Shown here piece by piece: positions 12,501-25,200 of a stretch of DNA of 64,000 bases. Each line of letters begins with the position of its first letter. Positions within the stretch are counted from its first letter, which is position 1. The stretch is from Taiwanofungus camphoratus (Eukaryota > Basidiomycota > Agaricomycetes > Polyporales > Taiwanofungaceae), in NCBI GenBank assembly GCA_003999685.1, contig CP021220.1, positions 124,001-188,000 on the forward strand, in the 5' to 3' direction. The notes beneath the pieces were generated by a model. That model saw nothing but the letters and a program-made list of their open reading frames with translations. It did no database searches and had not been told where the DNA came from. The position numbers and the translations under genes were made by a program.

Positions 12501-15500
12501 ACCATACCCACTATGTCCACTGTTTCTGCCAAATTTGTTTTCGGAGAGTATACAGTCGAGTATTTGTGGGAAAACCTTCGCCAACCAGTCCAGTTCTATC
12601 CTGCTATCTCATCTTTGATGGATAAGTACGGCAAGGACACCACATTTGTGGAGATCTCTTCTCATCCAGTATTGAGTGGTGTAAGTTCTTTCATTCAGTT
12701 TCTTTTCATGTCTCCATTGTTGGGCGACGCTCACGCATATCTCTGTGCAACTGATAGTATTTGAAGGTGATAGGGGCTAAGGAAGCTGTAGCGTGTAGCA
12801 AACGGCCAGTCTTAGCTCGTCACCTTAAGCATGGCAGCAAGCCCGTTACCGAGGTGCATACACTTTTGACGTCCCTTGGACAGCTCCTACTCGTTGGCGT
12901 CAACTCGGTTTGTTAGCTTGTAGGTCGTGCTTTGTTTCCTTCTTGATGTATCTGCACCTAGATCAACTTCGCCAAACTCAACGGATGTGCACCCGTTTTC
13001 GAGGGGGAGCCGTCTTACCCATTCCAAAAGAAGTATTGGCATCAAGCTTACAACACTCCTAGTCACGCGATGAGGCGACTTCCACGTACTCGACCACTGA
13101 ACAACGAACGGCTGCGTGTCAGTGCGGTGTTGCCTGAATCTTGGATGGGTGATCATGTGCGAATGTTTTGCTGTATCACCACATACCTAGACTGATTTGA
13201 TTGATTGAAGGTCATCAACTTTACTAATCTTATTCCTGCAGCAGCTTACATCGAAATGCTACTGGAATTCCCCGATGTCACGATGGTATGGGATTGTCGT
13301 TTTGAGAATGCTTGCATCCTAGATCCCAAGGTGCCAGCAGTCACTCTTGAAGTGAAGAAAGATGGCAATTTCGTAACAGTCAAGTCATCAACCGGTCTCG
13401 AAACCATGGCAGGTGACCTTGCTTGGACTCGCAGCTCACCAATATTTGATGTTCAGCATGCAAGTGGTAAATTGGGGTATGGCAAGCCGGACCTTAGTGC
13501 AGATTGTCTTCAGTTTGTCGACGTAGATGCCCTTCAAGCTCGCTGTTCGAACTCGTATACTCGTGAAGAGTTCTACAACTTTTACTCTGATATTGCTCAA
13601 TTTGGGCCAGAGTGAGTGCTACTCTCTCAACTGATATATAAGCTTCTCTCTGATATCATTGTAGATTCAAGCGTGTCAATCGTGCAATTGCCAATGAAAC
13701 AGAGGGCATGATTTGGGTACGTTATAAATGCTCTCATTCAAATACCAGAGTCTTGACGTGCTTCACTCCAAAAAGATTAAAGGATCGGCACAATTAAATC
13801 AGACGGACTATCACCTTCATCCTGCAATTATTGGTAAGCTTCATCTGACATGCTAATTTGGAGTTAGATCAACCCTCACGTGTCAATCTTTACAATAGAT
13901 GCCTGTTTGCAGTCCGTCGTCGTCTGGAGTCTTCAGTCGGACAAAATTCACACAAATGATGGTCGACCCGACTACTCGCTTCCTCATAGCCTCAAGCGGG
14001 GTTTCCGGAATGACGGATCGACCTCTCCATTGAACCCTTCCGACGAATGCAGGGTCTATGTCACGTTGAACGGATGGACTCCTGATTCGTGGGAGATCAG
14101 CGCTTACCTTCTTGACGATTATGGACGGGTCCTGTTTACCTTGGAAGGTGAGGCCAGTTCTATTGCTACCATTCTTTGCTGAATCAGCCTTACCTCCTTC
14201 CTCAAGGTGTACGTTTTGAGAAAGTCCAACAAGGTATTCCCTGGCCTGAAAGTCGCTTCACGGTTGAGTGGCAGCCTCACGTGTTACCTGAACATATGAT
14301 CGCCCGGACAACGTGGTTGAAAAGGGTCTGTCCAGAGCCAGAAGATATACAATTGTTGCGGATATTGGACCGTTTGGCGATCAGCTATACCCAAGACTTT
14401 ATGTCTTCATCCCCACCTGATATCTCCTCTTGTTCGTCAGATCGTCAACGATATCGGGAATGGTGCCACTACCAGGCTGGGAAACCTTCCGTAGGAAATC
14501 CGTCTTCGATTCATATCCCAGAGGGTCTTCGCAACAAGTTTGCTCCACTGTTTGAGTTATCGGAAAGGGTAGCCAATGCTCAGCAAGGTCTTTCCTGACA
14601 CTACGTTTATTTTGATCTAATATTGATAACAATTTACTTAAACGCAGATATATCTTCCAGTTCCACTGCAGCTGTTGATGCACTCTTTTCTGACAATATT
14701 ATGTCACGTATATATGAATATCCGCCATTCTGCGGTCCCGTATTTTCTCAGGTCGCGGCAGAATTTGTGACTCTAGTGCGGCAAATTGTGGCAGCGGGGA
14801 AACGGGTGGTCAGGGTCTTGGAGGTTGGTGCCGGAACTGGTCGACTGACAACTCTACTTGGCCAAGCTCTCGTAGACGCCAATTTGAGCGATATTCATAT
14901 CGACTACGTCTGCACGGATGTTTCGATATCACTCGCTCAAGAAGCAACTTCACGCACGCCGTGGATGACCGTAACCCCCCTCGCACTTGACATCACTGTT
15001 CCAGTAGCTTCTCAAAACGTCGATCCAGCTAGCTTTGATATTATCACAGCGTTCGACGTCATACATGCTGCACCACGTGTTGACGAAGCTTTGAAATTCC
15101 TCCGTAGTCTTCTTGTTCCTGGGGGCTACCTTGTTGTCATCGAACTGGACGGTGAAATATTCAAGTCGGGCGCAGATGGAAGTACTTGTACGCGATCTTT
15201 CCCATCGTATAATCTCTCCTGGCGTCTAACTCCCAGCTTCTTTTCCGCTTGATACCTTAGGGCTCGATTGGGTATTTGGGAGCTTCCGCGAGTGGTTTGA
15301 TCTGGGTATGCGGCCCTCAGGGACAAAACATTGCACTCTGAATCAAGCCGACTGGGAGGACGTGCTAACATCATGCGATTTTACCTCGTCGTTTTGGCTT
15401 CCCGATAATCACATCAATATTGCAGATCATCTTTTGTTCGTCTCCCAAGCACGCATCCCAAGTGTGACCACAGAAGGACTCTCTTCAGCTTCTGCTCTCC

Positions 15501-18500
15501 CTAATTCCACCGTGATCCGACATTTCCGTGCAGGCGATGAGCTTGATCTTGTGTCTTTCTTTGCACAACTCGATTCCGAGGCCACATATTCCATCTGGCT
15601 TCATACATCTGAGGAGGCAGAAAATACCACGCTTACCGGGATCGTTCGGACATTGCGTCAGGAATTTGCTCTGTTCAAGATTCACCTTGTCCTCTTCGAC
15701 CTCACATGGTCTTCCTCTCGTCAAGTGCACTTCATCCAAACCAGTTTAATTCCTCTGCCTTGGATTGATGCGGACATTTCGGTTAATAAAGCTGGCATCT
15801 ACCAAGTCCCTCGAGTTGTCGTGGCACCTCCCCCTGTGATGACAGAGCAAGCCAAGTCAAAGGCTCTCAATTTTGAGCTCCAAGGGCACGATGTCGAGAT
15901 TTGGCGGGGTTTTCCGCCTCCCATAAGAGACAACGAGGTCGAAGTTGATGTGGCTATAGTTTCCACATCACCTGCATTTACAGGATTTTCTGAATTCTCG
16001 GGAGTCATTTCGATGATGGGACAAGAAGTAGATGCACGGAGATTGTCTATTGGTCAAAAGTAAGGTTTTACTTGTCACAATAGTTTCGATCCCAAACTCA
16101 ACTACGTTCCTTGTTTTCTCTTCGGAGTGTTCGGGTTGGTTCCCCATACTCCTGGAAATATAATTGTTTGCTGTGCATCATGCGTCGCTCCTGTGCCGAC
16201 GGGATGGAGCTTACCATTTGCTGCTGCTATCGTTGGCCGTTTACTTTTCTCAAGGTTTACAAACGTATTGGTGGACAATCCTCATCCAGTGACAGCGGGT
16301 ATCATTCTGCACGCTGGCCATGGTTCCTCGGCTGCCTTGTCCGTGTATAAGACCTTAGCTAGCAGATTCCAGAAAGTTATGGTTACTGTGAACACCTTTG
16401 ATGCTAGCGCTTCATTCCCATTGAAGCTATCGGGAGATGCTGGTCCCTTCGATTCTGCCAGTGTGTCGACTTGGGCTATGGCAGCTCGAAGGCTCTACGG
16501 TCAAGGAGTTCAGTATGCTTTTGTTTTTGACCCTTCCCCAGATGTCTTGCACGAGACTATCTCTTTGCTCGGTCCTCGAGGAACTCTTGTGTATCTTGCG
16601 TATCCCGGAAAAGCACTTACGATTCAGTTGAAATGGTCGCAAAAGTTCATCTCGGTATCTCCTCAACAGCTTGTAGATGAATTATCCATTGAAGAATCTG
16701 TTGCAACAATCACTCCTGACCTCCTCTCATCTCTCGCGCCGCACTGCCGTGTTGTGGATTTGCACCTACTCCGATCCGGCCTCGATGATACCACCCATCA
16801 GTCTTCAGCCGATGAAGTTTTGCTCACTGACCTCCGGACATTGTCCCCAGATCTTGCCGTTTTGAGGGGAGGTATTCGTCCGGATACAAAGGTTTTCGAT
16901 CCTCGAAAATCGTATATTCTGATTGGTGGTATTGGCGGTATAGGCTTTGCGATTGTTCAAGTCATGGTCCAGTTTGGCGCGCGTCACATCATTCTTACTT
17001 CTCGATCTGGTGAAAAGGTGCATTCCTCATTGCCTGGCTGGTCGTCCGATATTACTAACAATGGTGATACCTCAGGCCTTCTCTGGTGGGAAGCTGGCAA
17101 AGGAAAAGAGAATTCTCACTTGGCTAAGAAGCCTCCCTGGTGTTCAGATCGATCTAGTTGCTCTAGACTGCGTTGATTTTCAAGGGATGAAAGCGATGCT
17201 GCGGTCGCTCTGCAACCCAGTCGGTGGTATCTTTCATCTTGCTGTGGCTCTCGCGGATGCAATGGTAAGCGCACATTGGCTTACTGCCGACTACACATTC
17301 TCATTGCGTTTGTGCTGGCAGTTCACCACGATGACATGCAGAGACGACTGGGACAAAGGTAAGATTTATATAGCGCCCGTAATCCCAGCGTCTTACCCCT
17401 GTTGTAGTATATGATGTCAAAGTGAAAGGTCTTCAGGTTATATTAGATGCCGTAGATCCAAAGTCACTAGACTTCCTTGTCTTGATGTCGAGTATGGCAT
17501 CAGTGACTGGTTCCCCGGGACAGGTTGGTTTCACGGCTCTGATCTGATGCAATCACTCCTGCTTACTTTCTTCTCGTCCACCACAGGCAAATTATACTGC
17601 GTGAGTGTGCCCTTGATCTGGAAGAAGCTATATTGTGATGATAATCAAATTACGTACTGAAAGCGCTCAGACTTGGATGGAAAGTCTTGCTACCAAGATA
17701 CCGAACACCACCACCGTTGCTGTTCCACCCGTGGTATGCATTCTGAATGTTGATAAAAATGGTTCATCGATATTGCTCACACTACGGATTCATGTTCTCA
17801 GACGGACTGCGGTATATTCGCGCGTGCTCTTTCAAAGGTCCAAGGCAGAAATGCCGCATTAGACAAGGTCACCACATTCAGACAATAGTCCATATTGTTG
17901 ACCTGATCTGTCTTCTAGTATACGAAACTCGGTGTGACTGGCATCGAGTTAGCTTACCATTGTATCGAAGCCATTCGGTCCATCGGTACTGACAAGCCGG
18001 TCACCTTCTACATTCCTCCGATGAACTGGAGACAAGTTATCGAAAGTAGACATAGCCCTCCTTCGAAGTTGCCTTTTCACGTTACTTACATCATGATTTA
18101 CAGCTAACGTCGTTCCCTACACCCTATCGTTGTTGCGTCACTTAGTCAAGAAAGAGAGTAACGACAGGACTGAAGACGGGACGGGGAGACACACGATCCG
18201 CGCGGAATGTGCTAAGGTTTTGTCGCTTGACACTGATCAAGTCGAAGTCAATGTGCCTTTATCAACCTACGGCTTAGACTCCCTCACGTCTGGTTAGCAG
18301 TAGCTCACGCTGTCTTATAATTAAGACTTACTTTTTGACTCTCTCTAGTTCGTCTTTCCAATAGTCTCAAAGCCAATTTCGGCGTGATCGTCACACAGCT
18401 TCAGTTACTGGGAGGGAACATGACAGGTCAATATACTTGCGGTTTCGCCGATGTCTTTCGCTGACACAGTCTCATAGTATCTCGATTGGAAAGCATGCAA

Positions 18501-19608
18501 GAAGAGCAGCTACTGGAGGCATCAGCTTCAAGATCCAGAAACACAGCCATCAATGGTTCTGCACATTCTGAACAAAACCAGATGGTGGATCTGAGCAATA
18601 CCCTGGTTCCGCTCAATAATGCAGAAGATGGGAAACCTCTGTTCATCATACAGTCAGTCCCTAGTTTGAATTTTAGCTTCTGTGAGCACTCATTGTGGCA
18701 TCGCATAGCGGCGCCGGAGGTGGTGTTCTGGTGCTGCAGAAGATGGCAGAACGCCTGCCTTTCCCCGTTTATGGCGTTCAGGATACAGTGGAAGCTCCAT
18801 TGATGGGCACTCTTCGACGCCTCTCCGCATTCTATGCTCAGAAAATCCGAGAGAAGCAACCTAATGGATCATATCGCCTAGCTGGCTTCAGTTTCGGTAC
18901 GTCCCAGCCTATTCACTGGTCCTTGATTAACGTTGTGGTGCATCCCTCTAGGCACCGCTGTAGCTCTGGAGATCGCGATACTCTTCCAGGCCGAAGGGCA
19001 GACTGTAGAGTCGCTCATCATGCTAGATGGATCTCCGACGTTGTACGATGATTCTCAATTCAGAGACCATACAATGTCCCAGATTGCGTCTGGTTCTCTT
19101 CGTGAAGATGTGAGTGGCCTGTTGCTTCCATAGCAGTGGTACGGTTGCTTATTGTTATCGTGATGCTATGTTCTGCATTCAGATCATGAGGATCATCCGT
19201 GATATGGTCGCTTCTGAGACCCTCGATGGAACAAATGGGATACTGGATCAGTTTACCAAACACTTCGATCAGAGCGAAGGCTCTGGCTCCCACTGGGTTC
19301 GACGATTCTGCGCTGCCTACGCCGCACACATCATGATGGGTCTGCGTGCCGCCATTGAATGGGAGAAGGTCGTCGGCACCTCCCACTCCCGCGCCTTCTC
19401 TCAGGTTATGTGGCCGACCAAACGAACCGTCTTGATCAAGGCGAGCAAGGGAGTCGCGTCTCTGTCGCATGCATCGAGCGTGTCGCCTATGTTCAGCTTG
19501 GAGAAGCACACGAGTGCGGTGGAGGTGCACGAGCTCCAGGGCACGCACTTTGGCATCTTGCATCCCGAGTCTGGGATCGTCGACGTCATGACCAAGATCC
19601 TTGCGTGA
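9558..19608 (+). CDS. reducing iterative type I polyketide synthase, KS-AT-DH-MT-(ER defective)-KR-ACP-TE
   Basis: Builds a reduced polyketide chain from malonyl units. Reading is interrupted by roughly twenty short introns; the start is the ATG at 9558 (first intron between KAIAIVG and MSISAPGG). Domains in order: KS (about 9.6-11.4 kb) with DTACSSSL, ELHGTGTAVGD and KSNIGHGEMG, so the Cys-His-His set is complete; AT (11.6-12.7 kb) with GHSIGE; DH (13.0-14.2 kb) with its His in WMGDHV; C-methyltransferase (14.7-15.2 kb) with EVGAGTGRLT; an enoyl-reductase-like block (15.8-16.6 kb) whose NADPH loop reads HAGHGSSAA instead of a GGVG-type motif; KR (16.9-17.9 kb) with IGGIGGIG and SSMASVTGSPGQANYTA; ACP (18.2-18.5 kb) with GLDSL; TE (18.6-19.6 kb) with GFSFGT and LDGSP. 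A polyene with methyl branches is the expected product type (inference). I recall basidiomycete polyene synthases (BY1, Laetiporus) with similar layouts but cannot confirm this here. Confidence 0.93.
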
Positions 19609-20115
19609 GATACGTGTTACATGACATTTTCTTGCACTTTCATTACCATGCAATATGAGAAATAGCTTCATTTGGTTTCGATGATATGCCGCATACTTTT
19701 GTACAACTACATAGAGAAAAATCGAGATTCTGCTCTGATTGCGCCTGGGCGCGCGATCTGAACACTTGGAATTTGCCGGGCAAGTTGTAAGATCTTCCTA
19801 GGTATACTTACCTGCCTGAAGAACAACAATTATAATGTCTTTACAAACCCATGTGCGCATCTATACTGATTATTCCAGCTTTCACGGAGTCACACATCCA
19901 TTTGCTCGTCAACTGTGAGCAGGTACCTGAGGCTGCCTGTCAGTGGGGATGCGCATCAAACAATTGGGAACAACTCGCTCCAAGGCCTTCAGCGTGCGTT
20001 AGGAAAAGAAGATGAATGTATGATGTACATATGCGCTCAGACGACGAAGGAGGAGGCCAAACGTCGAGCGCTCGGTAACCTATGTGCTCGATGTTACACA
20101 ATACAATATCCCGGA
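19609..20115. other. convergent intergenic region
   Basis: About 500 nt between the converging 3' ends of the polyketide synthase and the methyltransferase. Nothing beyond UTR sequence is seen. Confidence 0.4.
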
Positions 20116-21060
20116 CTAGGACATGAGCATCGGAAATCCAAGAAACGTACAAGAAAACGGGGGTGGCCACCGGGCGAAGAGCAGAAAAGCATTCAGGGAC
20201 GGATGGACTAGATGGATATGTTCGACGACAGGTTCAACACTTGTGTACGTAGAAGCGCAGTTGTATCGAAACTGCGGGTGCAGAGGTGCATCACGCAATC
20301 GCTGCAGACGACTAATCGTGCATGGCTGTAAGCAAGAATTAAAAGCAACCGGATAAGATGCAGCACTCACCATGGCCTTGCCTAATTTCGCGAACGGCTT
20401 GCGTGCTGTGAATAATGCTACAACTCCCACCACTTGCACCTCTACGTCTTCAAATTGACTCTTGAGAGCCTTCTCGAGATCATCCACGCTGTCCTCTCGG
20501 TTTCCAAAAATGCCCTTGTCGTTGTAGATCCACATCAGGCACCTGCCTGGCCAGTTGTGACGCACGTCCCGGCCAAGTATGGTCGCGCCGTAGACCACTC
20601 CACCGGGCGCAAGCGCAGTGGCAAGGTTCGCAAAAACACAGCTCGCTTTCTCGGGAAAGGCGCCCGGGAGGCAGTGGAGCACGTAGCAGAGCGAGATGGA
20701 GTCAAACTTGGCGCGCAGTGACTCGGGAAGCGGGAGGAATATGCTCTGTTGCACTTTGTCGACGGGCCCGGGATATCCGGCGTGGCGGAGGCGACGCTCG
20801 GCGGTAGCGAGTGTGTTGGGATTGAGATCAAATAGTGTGACGTTCTTCGTCTTGGCGAGGTGGGACGCAGCGGCGGCGGGATAGTAGCCTGTGCCAACAC
20901 CAACGTCAAGGTGGGCATTCTCACCAATATGCCTCTTCCAGAAGGGAACGAGAACGGAACGCGTGGGGCAGCGCCAAATCAAGTAGTTTGAGACGAACAA
21001 GACGAAAAAATCGTACGTCCACAGGATGAAGCCCGCGTAGTAACTGGCAGAGGCATCCAT
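20116..21060 (-). CDS. SAM-dependent class I methyltransferase
   Basis: A small methyltransferase of the kind often found beside fungal polyketide synthases. The N-terminal region (SYYAGFILWTYDFFVLFVSN) is followed by motif I HLDVGVGTGYY, the acidic VTLFDLNPNTL and the post-I region SISLCYVLHCLP. It is open as one 314-codon frame. A 45-nt segment (20326-20370) begins GTGAGT and ends TTACAG after LGKAM and is divisible by three, so it may be spliced out or retained; relatives usually end soon after ALFTARKP, so the last 70-80 codons are the least certain. It converges on the polyketide synthase, suggesting O- or C-methylation of the product or of an intermediate; the substrate is unknown. Confidence 0.85.
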   Translation of the reverse strand: MDASASYYAGFILWTYDFFVLFVSNYLIWRCPTRSVLVPFWKRHIGENAHLDVGVGTGYYPAAAASHLAKTKNVTLFDLNPNTLATAERRLRHAGYPGPVDKVQQSIFLPLPESLRAKFDSISLCYVLHCLPGAFPEKASCVFANLATALAPGGVVYGATILGRDVRHNWPGRCLMWIYNDKGIFGNREDSVDDLEKALKSQFEDVEVQVVGVVALFTARKPFAKLGKAMVSAASYPVAFNSCLQPCTISRLQRLRDAPLHPQFRYNCASTYTSVEPVVEHIHLVHPSLNAFLLFARWPPPFSCTFLGFPMLMS

Positions 21061-22281
21061 TGCGCGTATGTGATGAGGGCGAACAGCCCAACACCTGATT
21101 TATGCAAGATCTGCCAACGACACGTTCACCTCTCTTCTGCTTATGTACTTGAAATCGATATGTAGACAAATCAAGGGAATGGCAGGGACAGATGCGATAC
21201 GCCAATGACTGCATGATACCACCTTGATCAGTGCAATTCGGACCTTCCGACCACGACAATCAGCGCAGGAAAGCAAATATCGATCGAACTGAACTGATGA
21301 AATTGGTTGTAAAAGTCTTGCCGAATTTCAACTGCGATGAATGACATCTTTACAGCAAAGTGCAGGCGCCTCCGAATAGACATAGATCCCCACACTTGAC
21401 AGACGTGTGGGCATCTGAAAATCGTGTTCCCAGCCTCGATGTCTGCCTCTTCGGGTCTGGCCACGTCTACATCAACGATGAGCATCGTGAACTGCCCGTA
21501 TGTTGCTGCCGGTAGGTAGTCGAAGTTGGACTCAATGCGCTGTAGATGTCATCTTCAAATCTTGACAAAAGATCCATCCAAGGCCTGTAACAAACGGTCG
21601 AGGTGCCTAGCAGGATCAATTAAAACAGTCAGTCCGAGAGGGGAAAGCACCTGCCGATGCTAGCGAGTAGCACTACTGCTAGTTGCCGCTGCTTGTTCGG
21701 ATTCCTTGACAGAGCTGCATCGGAATAGAAAAAGACGATTCCGAATAGATGATACCGCTATTACCTGCCAGTGAAACTGCGGAACGGCATAGCATAGTCA
21801 CCTCAGTCACCGTCTTGGCCGCGAATTACAACCACACTGCGCGTGCGAGTAACGATACGTTCTGAGTCGCTCAGAGCCATTGCCACGACCTCCTTCAAAT
21901 ACTGCGATTGTCGTGGCTCACTCGAGCCGCCGTGTCTTAACGCCATGCAAAGTGCATGTTATATTATCACATTTCCCGCTATTCCGCGTACGTCCTGCTC
22001 CCATACAGTTATTTCGCGCTAGATCTCTGGACTCTTGATTTCTCCTCTGACGGCCAATCACAATCCACTCATCCTCTCTGGCTATAGGGCAGTGGTGTAT
22101 TCTAAGCGCAGGTCAAATAAAGTCTATGAATCATGCAGCTGTGCAGTCTATATATTATGTAGATCCGTATAAAATCGTAGTGAATATGCTATGAACAGAG
22201 CAGAAGATATTGCGTAGATGATAGAGAGATATGCAAACCGAGTATGACACCGCAGGACCCCACGAATAAAGCAGAACGTCT
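21061..22281. other. 1.2-kb intergenic region
   Basis: Upstream of the methyltransferase and downstream of the membrane-protein gene. A minus-strand frame at 21228-21485 (85 codons) has no recognisable motif or splice partners, and I see no supported gene. Confidence 0.4.
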
Positions 22282-25200
22282 TCATGCATCTTTAGCTGGT
22301 CGCAGTAGACTGGCCCTCTCGCTTCCGTCGAACCGAAAGTCTGGCACGCCAATGCCATGGATGTGATACTGCTCGCCGACCAGCTCCTTCGTCGCTACCA
22401 TCAACTTGTCCAGTCGCATAACGATCCCGAACGCAGTCGTCACACCGACGGAAAAACATCTGTTGATTCGCAGCGGTCAGAAAGTTGACTCGTGGCATAC
22501 GAATATCACACGCGACTTACAAATATTGCTCGTTCTCTAACGTGTCTATAGTCATGGTCCGAGGAAGCCCATAATCATCGTCAGCCTCTTGCCGGATGAC
22601 GTTCAGCCCGTGCGTGTAAACCATGAAGCGGTCGAGTAATGGACATGGTGTGATCTGAGGGAGGGGATTGCCCGTCCGCAGCGCTGTGGAAATCATGCCT
22701 AGAGGCGGAGAAACCTAGGTCAAACCCGGAAAAATGCGTATCAGTGCACGTACTGATGACAGCCAAGACGTCGCCTTGGAAATCCGAGTCCAAGAAACGC
22801 GTTCTGCGGAGAAAAGCGCGAGACCAGGCTGGTTCCAGGTGCTCAACGACAGACATGAGGTGGGAGAGCAGATAAGCGATTTGACTGACAATCGCACATT
22901 CAGCAACTGGGACGGGGGATGCAGCTATTGGTATGGAAGCTTACATCTGCAGTTCTAAAATTTTCTGATATCTCTCCGCAGGCCACTTTCCCCTCAAGGA
23001 GAACTAGCAAGATACACGATTTCAGTTCAACACCCGGGCCCGACAGTATGGACAAACAAGACAAACCTCATACACTATATTGGTCTTCAAGACGACTGAT
23101 CGTTTCAGTTTCATCCGAATAGCTACCAGGCTTTGGATGATCTCTCCCCTTTTGACTTCTTGGCGGCCACGCGTATTCGCAAAAGAAACAATGGAGCAGT
23201 ACACAGATCCGAGCTCTGCCACAGTTGTGGACAACATGGTTCTCTGGTAGCGACGCAGAGTGGTCGAAGGCGGCAGGAACGAGAAAACGCTACACCCAGA
23301 TGCGTGAGCTCACAAGTCACCATAAGCCTGTGCAAACGCCAAGTCATACTCACAACGCCGCCGTGACACCCGCGGCAACGAGCACGAATCTCCGCTGACG
23401 AGCAAATTGGTAAATGACAGAGCTTGCAGTCATGGACGACAAGGACGACGCTCACCCATGCAAGATCGAAGCCATAGTATTTGAATGCGACAGGATAATG
23501 GGTGTTCTGCCAGGAGTAGCCAATTACCTAGCTCCGCAGGGAGGATGCGTTTACCAGTTTCAACACCTCACAAATAAGTAAACGGAACATGGCGCAGAGA
23601 CCCACCAAGGCAGCCGTAACAAAGAAGATGACATTGGTCATGGGAGGCCCAGGCCAGTATAAACGCCCAAAATAAAAGAACGGGAACACTACTCCACACG
23701 CGGCAGCCAGCCCGTATGGATTGCCTGTACCGTTACCCGCAGAGATGTACCTGAATATAACAAAAAATTTTCACGTGAGTATGCGATGACGCAGAGGAAT
23801 ACCTTACTGACCAAATTACCATACCAACAAGACCACCCAGAAAAGTACTGACCAGACGGGCAACCAGCGCAAAGGTGGTATCACCACGGAATCGAGCAAG
23901 CGTCAACTGTCCCATGAAGCTATAAAAATAGTCAAGCAAGCCTGTAATGATATTATCAGCATAGAACGCTCACATTCCCCAAACAAATCTTTCGCCTGGT
24001 TTCCGGGCAGTGAGTGAGCTGCACGTCTTCAGCATCACGAAAAGACTCACCGTACGCAAATTGTGCAGAACTCTTCAGGAAACTAGGAAGACATAGAATG
24101 ACTACCGATCATCGAGTCAATGGGATTAGTCATCGGCGACCATAAAATTTAGCTCAACTTGTCAAGACACCTGCTTTGAGTGCGAACAACGCGTTGCCGC
24201 CCGACAGTCCCACCAAAGCTCGATGCAGGAGATTCATGGCCTTCTGGAACGTGTTTTGAGCAGGCAGAGCATCAGGATCCCGACGTGACGCCATCCCCAA
24301 GTCGTCCTCCATTTCTTGGTCTATGCCCGGTATCATGTCTATGCTTGAACAGTCAGACAGACAGCGCGACAAAACAAGGACTAGACGGCCTGAGCTCACC
24401 GGGATCCTCGTCGTCGTCTTGGTCCACGTCGTCCGATGAACTATAGTGAGTCCAGTCGAGCAATCTGCTGATTGGCAGGCTCGGCGTCCATAGTCTTGCT
24501 TTCTTGTAGTTCTTCTCCAGCCGGATCACCTCGTCGAGCTGCGCCAAACAACGTGACCAGCTAGAACATGGAGGAGGACGCAGTGAATCTTACAATATCC
24601 ACCAGCAGAATCGCAAACTGCATGAGATGGTACTCGTACACGTAGCAGTGGAACAAATATCGGTGCGGAGGCGGTTCGATGACCCCTTCGGGCGTACCGA
24701 CATGCTTGGGATCGAACGCCGAGCGGTAAGGATCTAACACGCGGTGTCTGCACCGGGCAACAATCATTAGACACGCGTTTCTGCTTGGCCACTCGTCCGA
24801 GCCCTTACCTCTTTTCACTTCTGAACCGCTCCAGCACCGCATTCATGCTTTCCCTCATATTGCCCAGACTCGCCAGCCGCTCTGCCCTTTCGCGCTCTAC
24901 CTTGGTCTTCGTGTTGAAGCTCCCCTTGCGGACATTGGCGATCCACGACTGCACCCCCTTCAGCGTGGCTGCGCAGGCCCCAAGCAGCTCGTCGCAGCTC
25001 TCACCGAGCAGCGCCGTGAACTTTTCCGTCGCGTCCGGCGAATCCGGGCGCGACAGCCGCGTCGCCTCGAGCGTGAGGTAGCGCTGGCTCTCGAAGACGC
25101 CGACGGCCGTCTCCTGCGACGACACCGTCGCGACGCGCGGGAGCGACAGCGTGTGCGCGAGGTTGAGCAGCGAGAAGTGCAGGCGCTCGTGCTGCGTGTC

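Noticed and set aside
17635-17992. separate small genes within the synthase 3' half
   Set aside because: These frames are KR-ACP linker exons and introns read through; the peptides AQTWMESL and YTKLGVTGIELAYHC fit the synthase itself.
20434-20927. frames opposite or overlapping the methyltransferase
   Set aside because: Shadows of the methyltransferase exon, which itself has clear SAM motifs.
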